From Hydrangea macrophylla (taxonomy: Eukaryota > Streptophyta > Magnoliopsida > Cornales > Hydrangeaceae): a stretch of 64,000 nt of DNA. Positions within the stretch are counted from its first letter, which is position 1. Every line of letters begins with the position of its first letter. The DNA lies in contig CM066989.1 in NCBI GenBank assembly GCA_033977485.1, forward strand, positions 35,528,595 to 35,592,594. Reading direction: 5' to 3'. Shown here one piece after another: positions 31,862 to 42,139 of the stretch. The notes below the pieces were generated by a model, which saw nothing but the letters and a program-made list of their open reading frames with translations, did no database searches and had not been told where the DNA came from. Position numbers and translations under genes: made by a program.

Positions 31862-32363
31862 TGAACTACGCTCGACCTGATTCCCGCTCGGGGATACGTA
31901 GGCAACCACAACGGTTCGGTCACCCCACCTACCTAAAAATCAACCCGCTTCTTTCAAAACCTTGGCCCGAACTACGTTGGACCTGATCCCCGCTCGGGGG
32001 TACGTAGGCAGACTTTCAAAAAGAAAAAGAAGGATGGCTCGCTAGGTCAAAAATCCGAAAGGACGCCTAGGCAAAAATTAGAGCTAAATCCAAAGTGAGC
32101 AATAACAAAAGAGAGAAAGTAGCTCGCTAGGTCACTTCCTTGGTGCCTAGGCAAAAATTATGAGCACGTGAGGAAAATAAAGTCGCGGTCCTTACCATAA
32201 CCCAAAAACCACCCTCCACACTAGGGGCAAACTTCGGCCACTCGCCTCGTTTGCCTGAACCTCTTCTAAACTAGGGGCAAACGTCGGTCATCTACCTCGT
32301 TTGCCTCACAACCATATATATCCCAAACTAGGGGCAAACTTCGGCTACCCGCCTCGTTTGCCT
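31862..32363 (+). other. E3 post-integrase non-coding region with hairpin motifs
   Basis: Two copies of a GAACTACG...CCTGAT...TACGTAGGCA motif (31862-31906, 31969-32010) are followed by two CTCGCTAGGTCA...CCTAGGCAAAAATTA units (about 32038-32160). Then come three ~50-65-bp repeats, each AGGGGCAAAC...CTCGTTTGCCT (ends near 32256, 32306 and 32363), which fold through AGGCAAAC/GTTTGCCT-type arms. AGGGGCAAAC is identical to the 3' end of the E3 polypurine tract. Counterparts exist in E2. Confidence 0.7.
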
Positions 32364-32640
32364 CTAACAACCCCAGCATGCTCAAGCAAGTACCAAAAGC
32401 AACAACTAAATTGAAATCTCAAGTTACAACATGTTTTCAGAAAGCTAAAATGCATAAAATGAGATTCCCAAAATAACCAAGGTTCACCGATAAACAAACT
32501 TTGAATATTACATAAGCAGGAATAATCAAAGAAATAAAAGTCTTTCAAAAAGCAACCACATGTTCAAAGACACTTGGAGGAATGAGCAAAATCAGTCAGG
32601 ACTAGTTTTGTCTTAGTGTCTTTTATTTCTTCAAAGGTCT

Positions 32641-33696
32641 TTAGAAGTAGGCCTTTACTCGGTCAGTCCAACCATCAATAAAAGCAGCAATAGTGGTAAC
32701 TCTGATCCTGGAAGCAAAGACCCTCTCAGTAAACCCCCGGGGAACCTCCTGAACCTGTCCATACTGTCGGGCCAAACGGCGAGGATGATAGAAAGAAGTC
32801 TCTCTCAGACCCATCAACCACACTCTCTGGTGACCCCTGAGGCTCGTGGTGATAGCATAGAGGCCCCAACGCCTCACGATCCAGCAAATGTCAGCCTCAG
32901 ATAAGGTGCTCATCATGCCCACCCAATCGGCAAAGGTATAGTAAGAATGAAGCACGGCTCGACGGAAGTAAACTGGTGGTATACGGCCCGTCCACAGCTG
33001 AAGGCGCTCGTAAAGCCAAGCCTGTAACACCAAAGGCGCCCCAGAAAGAAGAGGAGTCCCTTGGATGAAGGCATTGTCCAAACCATTCAAAGTTTCAGCT
33101 AGAACCATGGCCATGGGATTCCTGCTAAGTTTCAGCCCGAGGCACACATGCACCAAGTCAATGGAAATACTCGAGAACAAGAAGTGCGAAGTCATGCACA
33201 ATATCAAAGCGGCCCCACGGGAAGCATCATACACGCTGGGATTCCCAGGACTGGCGTACCGGGCAATAATAGAAGCAATGTTGAGAACCTCACCTTGAAT
33301 CAGCCGGCGGGAAATAGTGACAGAGCAATTCAGGTATTCAGCCAAGGCTCGCGTAGGGCTGAGGGTATCAGCAGAAGGGAGAATCAAGTCAGAGTCAGAA
33401 TCATAGCCGAGAATAGCGCAGAACTCCTCAAACACAGGGCATATCTCCAGGCCATTGAAGTTGAAGACATGATTCACCGGGTCCCAGTGACCAATGGCAG
33501 CACGCAAGAACTCAGTGTTCAGGGTCATCTGGCAAAGAGAGAATAGCTCGGTCAAGCCGTAGCTAAAGAGGTTGATCCGCTCCACGCCATCCGTAATGTT
33601 CAGCCAAGCTGTGAGGTGGGCGGGATCATACAAAGCCATACTTTCTGTCGCGGCTCTAGCAAAATTCAAAATTTCGGCAGCACCTCCCCGTTTCAC
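32641..33696 (-). CDS. E3 antisense ORF, DUF7745-like
   Basis: A 351-codon open frame opposite to the element's sense strand. The first codon is GTG at 33696; the first ATG is at 33639 (MALYDPAHLTAWLN), giving 332 residues. HWDPVNHVFNFNGLEICPVFEEFCAIL, LGLKLSRNPMAMVLAETLNGL and LVLQAWLYERLQLW resemble plant DUF7745 proteins, a family of unknown function common near plant mobile domains and transposons. A TAG stands two codons before 33696, and an acceptor-like TTGCCTTGCAG lies just upstream (about 33711-33721), so a 5' exon or a nonsense change is possible. It lies 277 bp downstream of the PMD gene in the same orientation and may share its transcript. Family call by eye, moderate confidence. 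Confidence 0.65.
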   Translation of the reverse strand: MKRGGAAEILNFARAATESMALYDPAHLTAWLNITDGVERINLFSYGLTELFSLCQMTLNTEFLRAAIGHWDPVNHVFNFNGLEICPVFEEFCAILGYDSDSDLILPSADTLSPTRALAEYLNCSVTISRRLIQGEVLNIASIIARYASPGNPSVYDASRGAALILCMTSHFLFSSISIDLVHVCLGLKLSRNPMAMVLAETLNGLDNAFIQGTPLLSGAPLVLQAWLYERLQLWTGRIPPVYFRRAVLHSYYTFADWVGMMSTLSEADICWIVRRWGLYAITTSLRGHQRVWLMGLRETSFYHPRRLARQYGQVQEVPRGFTERVFASRIRVTTIAAFIDGWTDRVKAYF

Positions 33697-33973
33697 GGAC
33701 TATCCCACCTGCAAGGCAAAAGCACTCACTATCACAAAACTGCCCATCGCAGTAACATCCAGCAATCACAATGCACATATATCAACAAGCACACAACTGC
33801 GCCTCTAAACCGGAAGATATCCGGCCTAGGAGGCAAAACATCATAATACTCTGTCAGAAGGTCACAAATTGTGCTACACATCGTCCGACACTGTCCAAAT
33901 AATCATATCCTCAGTACAACCCGATCGAAAACAGAAAAAGAAAATAAAAATAATAATTCCCGCTTGGGAAGCC

Positions 33974-36150
33974 TCAGTCCTCCTCTTCTTCGTCCTCCGT
34001 CGGACCGCCCGGAGTGTACGTCGGCGACGGCCTCCTCCTACCACCTCTACATCTTGGACCAGTCCTCGATGAGCCAGCCCCGCCTCCACGGTACTGCACA
34101 CACAAATAAAAATGAAGGCAATCAGTAAGGGAACAACAAAAAAGGTACAAAAACAGAGTCGAGTCAGAGACTTACCAAGGACGCCATCTGATTGGCGGCA
34201 AATTGCCGCATACCATCCATCTGTCAAAATAAAAAATCCAGGGTTAGAACCTTGTAATCTTAAAAAAGTGCAAAATTAGAGACATACCCGGTGGTCTCGT
34301 GTAAGGACCAGGGACCGTAGGCTAGCCGCCAAGGCGTGACCCTCCTCAGCATAACTCCAAGGAACGTTGAGGACGCCCGCTGGCTGAGTAGGGTACCCAC
34401 ATGTGACTCGCGACACCTCCATCATTTGGGGAGTGCCATCAGCACCTAGAACATTGACGGTCCAATCCCAATGGGGGATAGGGTCGGGAGCCTGAGGAGC
34501 CTGTCTCCTGTACATCTCGCGAAGCTGCAGGCACAGAATAAGTTAGGAAAAGATAGATCAAAAACATGGGCAATGAATATAAACAGAAATACAAAAAAGA
34601 ACTCACCTCCAGGAGTGGGAAGTTAGGCATCAGGAAACGGCCACGGTAAGCCTCATAACCGGTCTCAGAAAGAAAATGGTCCCAAACATCGGTGCCAGCT
34701 AAAGCCGCCAGCAGAGCATCTCCAGAAAGGTCACTAGCATCCATCACAGGAGGATCATGAGGGACGCAATACTGGGAACCACCAACCACCTGCCGAGACA
34801 CCCGCTCACCAAGGAACCACTGCCTGCACTCAGTACTCTCCAGCAGAAGGCGGCAAGAGGTAAGAGATTTAACCGCTTGTATCTCCTCAGTGGCGGCATA
34901 AGCGATGCCCTCCCAAGGCGTCCAATCAACACTAGAGGCTGTCAACCCAGTTAAGAAGTTCTGAAGCAAAACAATCCGATGGGCCCCGCTCTTCACCCCA
35001 ACAACGTCCCTCCGCCATCTCAAGCCTCGTGGGAATAGAGGCACAGGAGCCATACCATCCTCATCCTCGCCTGACTCGTCTGCTGGGGAGGGAGCCAACA
35101 TCTTCAAGTATTCAAAACTCCAAAGCTGCACAGACAAAGGAGAAATCAGAACAAGTATGAAAATCAAAAAGATGGAAAATAAAAGAAGAAGCAGTGCATA
35201 CCTCCCAAGCTCGCCAGAATCCCCCAGTAGATTTAACATCGCCCCGAGAGACCTCCCCCATATGCTTGTAGAGATGGGCCAGGGCAGCACCGCCCCAGTT
35301 GTAGGAGGGGATCTCATCAATGGTCGCCAGGCAAGAAAGGAGCCTCAAGCTCACCTGGTCGTTCCTTGTCGCAAAGATGGAGCACCCGAGGACATACAGA
35401 AGGTAAACCCTCAAAAGCTGGAAATTGTTCAGATTGTGATTAACTCTACCATAGGCCCGGTAAAGCCAGCCGCAGGGGAACCAATGCCTCTCCAGGTTGG
35501 GGGGAACAGCCCCAATCAACATCTTTACCGCCTCCGGGTCAATCTCATAAAAATAGTCCAGAACCAGGCGCTTCCCGCCGACCCTCAAGCCCGTGATCAT
35601 GGAGAAATCAAAAGGCGTCATAGTCATCTCTCCAAACGGCAGGTGAAAAGTGTTGGTGGTGTCCCACCACCTCTCGGCCAGTGCATAGAAGTGAGCCAGA
35701 TCATTGCTACTTTTCGAAACCAAGCGGACGAAGCCTCTGAACCCGGCTTCATCAACCATCCTCTTAACGGTGGGCGAAAGCTGGGTATACCATAAGAAAG
35801 CATGGGCAAGGCTACCATGGCCTTTCAATGCCACTTCCGGCACCTGCACACAACAAAGACGACAAAAGATGCACAAAATCACTATTCACGACCCGAGAGC
35901 CGAATTCACAAAATCCACATTTGAGCACAAGTCGAGCTTCTAACGGTCTCTAAGTGCACGCTATGGCTTACAAAACTAGCATAGTACATGAAAGTGGTCC
36001 TAAAATGACGAAAGTTTCACATACCAAGCTCGCTAGAGCCGCGGCCGAAAGATGGCGTTGAGGGTCCTGTAAAATCAAGTCCGGAGCTTGCACCTCGGCC
36101 TTCATCCGTCCTTTGGCCTTCTTAGAAGGTCTCCTTGAGCTCGAAGCCAT
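33974..36150 (-). CDS. E3 antisense spliced gene: plant mobile domain (PMD) protein, 562 residues
   Basis: Six exons on the minus strand, all phase 0 with GT-AG borders: 36150-36025, 35843-35202, 35125-34607, 34524-34288, 34220-34176 and 34093-33974. The start MASSSRRPSKKAKGRMK is basic and may act in nuclear import. Exon 2 has the PMD/aminotransferase-like core (WWDTTNTFHLPFGEMTMTPFD, then MITGLRVGG) and the junction into exon 3 makes RAWELWSFEYL, the family's typical tryptophan-rich segment. Exon 6 is Arg/Gly-rich, then acidic, ending EEEED before TGA. No stop or frameshift occurs in 562 codons. Arabidopsis PMD proteins MAIN and MAIL1 are nuclear and affect transposon silencing and meristem maintenance. 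A role for this copy in silencing is inference. A TATA box and 5'-UTR intron lie upstream. Confidence 0.85.
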
Positions 36151-36154
36151 GGAT

Positions 36155-36253
36155 CTACAAGAAAAATGGAAGTCACATTTAAACTTTCTTCTTGAAAATT
36201 TGGGCAAACCAAAACACCAATCAAAAATCCAACTACGGGGAAAGATTACTCAC
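36155..36253 (-). other. 5'-UTR intron of the antisense PMD gene
   Basis: On the minus strand CTCAG is followed by GTGAGT (36253-36248). A pyrimidine-rich tract ending TTTTTCTTGTAG closes at 36155, and four bases later comes the ATG at 36150. Introns placed just before the start codon are common in expressed plant genes. Confidence 0.7.
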
Positions 36254-36372
36254 CTGAGCACGCACAAGCTGCGTTTTGGTGAATTTTGGCTTCAAAAACA
36301 CCTCAAAGTGGCCAAGAATGAGCTTCAAGAGCTCAAAAACCCGAAATATAAGAAGATGAAGTCCGGCCACCC

Positions 36373-36389
36373 AGTGCCGCCGCGGCACT
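36373..36389. promoter_or_regulatory. LTR-type palindrome in the PMD gene leader
   Basis: AGTGCCGCCGCGGCACT, identical to the third palindrome of the E3 LTR array (21512-21528). It lies between the TATA box (36455-36461) and the 5'-UTR intron, so within the expected leader. Confidence 0.8.
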
Positions 36390-36454
36390 GCTCCCCGTGG
36401 GCCCCGCGTCACCCCGCTTCGCTCCGTTTTGCCCCGTTCTGGCCCGTTTTGGCC

Positions 36455-36461
36455 TTTTATA
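36455..36461 (-). promoter_or_regulatory. TATA box of the antisense PMD gene
   Basis: The minus strand reads GCTATAAAAGGCC. A start about 30 bp downstream (near 36425) would give a leader of roughly 275 nt including the intron. GC-rich flanks with repeated GGGC/GGCC surround it. Confidence 0.6.
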
Positions 36462-36695
36462 GCCCGTTTTTGGCCCCCGATCAGCCCCGATGGCCCATTC
36501 CAATCGAGATTTATGAGGTTTTACCCCGAGCAGACTAAAAGTTGTTAGAACTACCTCCAGCAGGCAAAAACTGGGAAAAATCGGCTCCCGAGGACCCGAA
36601 TCGGTCGTTTCAGGACAATCGTCGCGAGTTTCGATCAAACACGAGAAGTCTGGTAACGGATCCTGGTTTTTAGTTTACGCACCGAGTAAAGAAAA

Positions 36696-37365
36696 GAGAT
36701 TCCCCGAGAACCCTGCATCATCCCCCGAGGACAAAAGCAGACAGATACTAGCTCCCAGAGGCCCTGACAGGCTCTCTTGGATTGAGCACCAAAAGAGATT
36801 CCCCGAGAACCCTGCATCATCCCCGAGGACAAAAGCAGACAGATACTAGCTCCCAGAGGCCCTGACAGGCTCTCTTGGATTGAGCACCAAAAGAGATTCC
36901 CCGAGAACCCTGCATCATCCCCCGAGGACAAAAGCAGACGATACCAGCTCCCAGAGGCCCTGACAGGCTCTCTTGGATTGAGCACCAAAAGAGATTCCCC
37001 GAGAACCCTGCATCATCCCCCGAGGACAAAAGCAGACAGATACTAGCTCCCAGAGGCCCTGACAGGCTCTCTTGGATTGAGCACCAAAAGAGATTCCCCG
37101 AGAACCCTGCATCATCCCCCGAGGACAAAAGCAGACAGATACCAGCTCCCAGAGGCCCTGACAGTCTCTCTTGGATTGAGCACCAAAAGAGATTCCCCGA
37201 GAACCCTGCATCATCCTCAAGGACAAAAGCAGACAGATACCAGCTCCCAGAGGCCCTGACAGGCTTTCTTGGATTGAGCACCAAAAGAGATTCCCCGAGA
37301 ACCCTGCATCATCCCCCGAGGACAAAAGCAGACAGATACCAGTTCCCGGAGACCCTGACAGGTCC
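36696..37365 (+). repeat. 98-99-bp minisatellite, seven copies, in E3
   Basis: Units start with GAGATTCCCCGAGAACCCTG at 36696, 36795, 36893, 36991, 37090, 37189 and 37288, steps of 98-99 bp. Copies are nearly identical; differences are single bases such as ATCATCCCCC versus ATCATCCTCA. The last unit degrades after AGTTCCCGGAGACCCTGACAGG. Long minus-strand open frames through it are a by-product of the repeat. It lies upstream of the antisense PMD promoter. Confidence 0.95.
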
Positions 37366-38126
37366 GTAAGATTCGATCAAAAGGAGCAGTTGAAGAGAGA
37401 TCTTAGAAAGTATCGCTTCATCCCCAGCAGATTCAGATTAATCCTCAGCGGATTTATACACCGTCAGTTCAAATCACAATAGTCCATTGTCGACTCGTCA
37501 TCTCGATGCAAACATCGTCGGTCCATCGCTCTCATCACACTATTGGGGCTTCCATGTTCATCATATGACGTCCAGGATTTCACGTTCGTCCCGTGACTTC
37601 TATGTCAGTCTCTTAATTTCCAGGGCCCCTGTGTCCGTCGGTTATTTGCCAAAAGACATCTTCGATCATAGTCCTCTGAGACCCCACACCCAATTACGTT
37701 TGTTTACGAAGCACACTTCTAGAAGTTTGCCCCTAAACCCGGAGTCTTCTAGACTTCAATGCCCTTATCTGAGTCACCCACCACGTCACAATCGCAAACA
37801 CTAGCACAACACCAGCCCACTCGGAGTGGCACACCCCATGGCACCTGCTCATTTTAGGATCAGAAAACTAGGCATGATAGGACTCATGTATGAGATCATA
37901 TCACATCCACACATTGCATATCATCCTCATATAGCATAGCGCCCGCCTGATTGTTGTGTATGTGCATATGTGATTTATCCCTTTGTGTCCTGAACTACGT
38001 CCTGGTCTGATTCCCCTTGGGATACGTAGGCAGCTCACGCGGAGCACGACCAGCATCATCCTTCCATCTTTTGCAATGCTGTTTGTCCTAAATCTATAGC
38101 CTCCAAAAAGTCCTGTCTCTTCAAAA
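37366..38126 (+). other. E3 3' non-coding region
   Basis: No gene seen. Contains another GAACTACGT...CTGATTCCCC...GATACGTAGGCAGC motif (37991-38033), like those after integrase. Confidence 0.6.
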
Positions 38127-38175
38127 CTTTGGCACTCGCTTGCGACATGCGTTGCCTCGCAAGTTCATGCCAAAG
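38127..38175 (+). other. Stem-loop just before the E3 polypurine tract
   Basis: Outer stem CTTTGGCA (38127-38134) with TGCCAAAG (38168-38175); inner stem CTTGCGA (38139-38145) with TCGCAAG (38157-38163). It ends about ten bases before the LTR. The E2 equivalent (reverse complement of 42140-42187) has CTTTGACA/TGTCAAAG, a compensated base-pair change. Confidence 0.7.
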
Positions 38176-38185
38176 AGGGGCAAAC
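38169..38185 (+). other. E3 polypurine tract
   Basis: GCCAAAGAGGGGCAAAC directly precedes the 3' LTR start TGTAGACACC. The purine core would prime plus-strand DNA synthesis. The E2 counterpart is AAAGAGAGGCAAAT. Confidence 0.85.
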
Positions 38186-41100
38186 TGTAGACACCCCATT
38201 TTGTCGGCTATCAGATTTAGGAGACCCATAGCTTGGTGGTTCACAATGATCGTAAAAGACTCAAAAAGACTCTCGGAAGTCAGCTCTATCTCTCAGAATG
38301 CTCAGAATGACCAAAATGCCCCTGAAAGCCCGAAAACTCCCAGATTTGGTCCCAAAGTTCTGAAAACATGCTACGTCGTAAGAAAAGTGATAAAATGAGT
38401 TTTTAAATAAAACCGGAAGAAATCGTCAGCTCCCAGAGACCCCCGGAAGTCCCGGAGGTTCCCCGAAAGTCCCCGTTGACCGGTTTGACCAAGGTTTGAC
38501 CAGGTTTGACCGAGATTTGACCATGTTTGACCGAAGTTTGACCAAGTTTGACCGAAATTGTCCAAATTCACCGAAATCATTAGAAAAGTATTAAAATAAG
38601 TTTTAAAAGAGAATCGAGCAAAAACGTCGGCTCCTGGGAGCTCCCAGAGGTTCCCAGAACTTCCCGGGAATCCCAGGTTTGACCGGTTTGACCAAGATTT
38701 GACTTTGGAATCGGGACACCGAAACAATTTTCAAATATTTTTCATGGATACTAGAGGTCAATAGCTTTCCAACGGTATATCGCACATAATTTCTGGATTT
38801 AAAACGAATTTATTATGAATTTCCAAAGGCGAAAAAGGCGATCAAATTGGCTTTTATCGCGAATACCGCAGAACTTTTCAAAGTGACCTATCCCCGAACT
38901 ATTTTTTATGTAAAGTAGACTCCATTACCTTTCCAATGATATATCACAACCTCGATTTGGAGTTCGTACGCATTTTCTGTGAATTTCGGACAAAATAGGG
39001 CCTTTTCGCGAATACCGGAACTTCGGGGGGCCTAAACAGCATTATCCAGACGAAGGGAGGAGCAGTGCTGCCGCGGCACTGGCCCACTGCCGCCGCGGCA
39101 GTGGCCCAGTGCCGCCGCGGCACTCCCCTCCAGAACAGTCTATTTTTGTAATTAAGTTTGTGGTCCCATTTTGATTAATTAAAAGCCAAAACGACATAGT
39201 TTTATGATTTCAGATGTTTGGAGCCAATGGGAGTACTTTCTAAATCCCAAAAACACCCCAAGTTGGCCTATATAAACACCCCATTACTCCTCATTTTGGG
39301 GGGAGTCAAATGCAAGTTTAGAGAAAGTTTGGGAGAGAAAGTGTAGAGATAAGGTTAGAGTGGAGAGAAAAGAAGCTTTCTTCTTTGATTTTTCAAAACA
39401 AAAGTGAGTTCTAACTTTGTTTTTACTTCATTACTTCCATTTACTTCAACATTCAATACTCCCAACCACCATTTTAGTGAGCATTCAAGAGTGTGGAAGC
39501 TTCTTCCATGTCTAGTGTCATTACATATGAGTGATACACCAATCTACAAGTCTCATGCTTCATGAATATCATCTATTGATTATCATCTACTTGCTTGTTC
39601 ATTTATTGTTCATCTCTTCTCATCCCATTTCTTTTTATTTTCTTTATTTACTTACTAGTTCATCATCATCTAAGTGATGACATGAAGTTTGGGGTGAGTG
39701 AATCCTCATGGATAGTAGCTCTTGACCTCAAAAACATGTTTGATAGATGATGACCATAACCTCAATACTTCCAAGGTATTCTTGGAATATATTGAAGTTA
39801 TGTCCAAAAACAAAATAAATCTCTCCAACAATCTTGGAGGTTCTTAAATGATGAGTTTGATGTAGGTATTCTAAGTGGCTATGATCCTCATTGAATGTTG
39901 AAAACATGTTTTCAAAACATCTATTTCAAAACCCCTCTCAATCCCTCTCATTTGGTTTCAAGAAACAAAACTTTGTTTTCTCCAAAATCTTCAAAACAAT
40001 GAGTCAAAACAGTGAGTGAGTTGAGTTCAAAGATTTTCCTAGAACACAATACTCAACATATGGATACAAGGCCACTTGGAAAGTCTTTCTAACTCATTGG
40101 AGAACACCCATGATTTTTGGTTTGACTTGGAAGTACTTGAAAATGGTCCATTTGGGTCCCAACATTCCTTCCAAACATTCTGTTTTTTTGCTGTCACAGC
40201 AGCTAGGTCAACTTACGACCTCTTTTCCAGAAACCTTTTCCAAAAATGGGGGTCCTAACTTATTTTTCCCTTAAAATTCAATGTCTTAGGAAACTTTCTG
40301 TATAAAATGGGCCTCTAGATCATTCTTTTTCATTTTCTAAGATTTTCTAACATTTCAGTCGACAGTATGAACTCTGTTTCTGAGTGACCTCTATTGTTTA
40401 TATAATTTCTCTCAATCTGTGATAGCTATTCAAGATTGGCCTTTTGGGTTGTGTTCTAGACACAATAAGGAACATCTACATAAAAAATCATGCATTGAAA
40501 ACATTCCTAACCCCTCTTTTCAAATTCCAAAAGATCATGCTACTGTTCTGTCCACTATTCACAGCAAGCATACTTTAACTTGCATTCTTTGATTTGATGC
40601 TTATATGCATTCCAAATTAGTTCATATCTTAGGAAGTAGTTCATACTACATTTTTACACATCCTATGTTAATTTCATTCATTCATTCATACACATTTTAG
40701 ACTTCTAAGTCATTCTAGAAATCCATGTACACAAAACACACTACAACCTTTGCACATTTTAGATACATACATTGCATTCATGCAAGATTTGGGGTTTTTG
40801 TAACTCTTAATCCAAGAAAATTATAAGGAATGAACTTGATCACATATTCATGCTTCCCCTTTGATCTAATCATCCTTTCTCATCCGTCCCGGGGATTGAG
40901 AGATCTTCTTTTCTCAAAGATTAACATGCATCATTCTAAGCCTTGCTAAGCATATTTTGATTTCTTTGATTATTTGTTCCAAGAACAATTCATGTCCCCT
41001 TTAGATTAGGAAAACTTGATTAATTGATATGTGATTAGACGATTTTTCCTAGGTTTGTTTGTGTGATCTTCCACTTTACATTGCATGATATTTGATTTAG

Positions 41101-41618
41101 ATCTTATGAATGATATTTTATCTTTAGATCTTCCATTTTCAAGTTTCTTATGTAATGTAATATACTATCATAGTATTAATTGCCGAACCATACATAGTAT
41201 AAGATGATTATTTGGATGCTAATTGAGGCCCGTCGAAAGACGGGGCGAGTTGAGGGTGTTTTAGTCGCGACAAAGGCTCCTTCCTCTCTCGTACCAAAAC
41301 CCCGAACCAAGTTCTTTGGTTATGAAGAGTCGGTGCCCTTATCCGCTTGGGTGAGTCAAAATTAGGTTTCTTGGTTCCTTAAAGACCAAGTGGCGACTCT
41401 GTATCTGTTTTCAACAGACCTATTTTCTTTCTTTGATTCAAATCAATTTCAAAACAATCTCAAACAAGAGAAGTGGTCCGAAGTCCGGTATCCACAGTTC
41501 CTTAAAGGCCAAGTGACGACTCTGTATCTGTTTTCAATAGACCATTTTCTTCCTTTGATTCCAAAATCAAACAAGTTTCATAAACTAAACAAAAAGCGGT
41601 GGAATCCCGGTATCCACA
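38186..41618 (+). repeat. E3 3' LTR
   Basis: Same length as the 5' LTR (3433 bp), about 39 single-base differences by hand count and no obvious indel. The W-box cluster (38476-38553), palindrome array (39064-39124) and TATA box (39269-39276) are conserved. Confidence 0.95.
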
Positions 41619-42129
41619 GCGATATACCATTGGAAAGGTATGGAAGTCTAGTTTAAGATGCTTTTGTCTCATTCAAAAATAATTTGTAGATTTTGAGTTA
41701 TTATGAAAAAGGTGAGGCTGACTCTAGAAAGGAGCTAACCGGAGATGTGTAGAAGGGCTATTTTGGCACTCTAATTCTCCTAAGCGATTTTTGGCCAACA
41801 TAAAGGCTCAGGGTATCAATTTAAGCTAATTTAGGAATATTTTGTAAAGGGAGCTCTCGGGATCCCACCCCGAGGTCCAGAATTTGCTCAGTAAGAGGCA
41901 ATTTTTGTCATTTCATGTGAAACAGCTATCCTAACTTGGGTTTTTGTTTCTAAATTGAGTTTCTAACATACCTAAGTCTTCCTAAAAGTTAATTTAATGT
42001 GTCTAAGAGACCACAGTGCTTCACAAAGTTCTACTTCAGACAATCAATAAATCCTGATTCCAATCATTGGGTTATTCTTGAGGCAGGGTTCCTTCTGCCG
42101 AACGGACGAACCAAAATAGGGTGTCTACA
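41619..42129 (-). repeat. E2 3' LTR, proximal part (right of E3)
   Basis: On the minus strand it starts TGTAGACACCC at 42129 and runs to the E3 insertion point. Near the junction it reads ACCTTTCCAATGGTATATCGC, homologous to a block inside the E3 LTR, confirming common ancestry. The polypurine tract is at 42130-42143. Confidence 0.8.
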
Positions 42130-42139
42130 ATTTGCCTCT

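Larger units (their letters stand above)
20590..41618 (+). mobile_element. E3: young Tat/Ogre-type Ty3/gypsy retrotransposon with antisense genes
   Basis: A 21.0 kb element with two 3433-bp LTRs (20590-24022 and 38186-41618) that begin TGTAGACACC and end TATCCACA. Flanking 5-mers GCGGT (20585-20589) and GCGAT (41619-41623) look like a target duplication with one change. The primer-binding site TGGCGACTCCACTGGGGA is at 24026-24043 and the polypurine tract AAAGAGGGGCAAAC ends at 38185. Order is leader, gag, protease, RT, RNase H, integrase, a non-coding hairpin region, an antisense DUF7745-like ORF, an antisense PMD gene, a 98-bp minisatellite and the 3' LTR. I counted about 39 LTR differences by eye (about 1.1%), which points to insertion within roughly the last million years at usual plant rates. 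It sits inside the 3' LTR of E2. Confidence 0.95.

Noticed and set aside
35157..35795. Plus-strand 212-codon frame
   Set aside because: Exact antisense of exon 2 and its intron of the PMD gene, which has splice sites and domain similarity on the other strand.
36817..37325. Long minus-strand open frames (up to 155 codons) of repeated peptides
   Set aside because: They run through the 98-bp minisatellite in several frames; openness comes from repetition, with no family resemblance.
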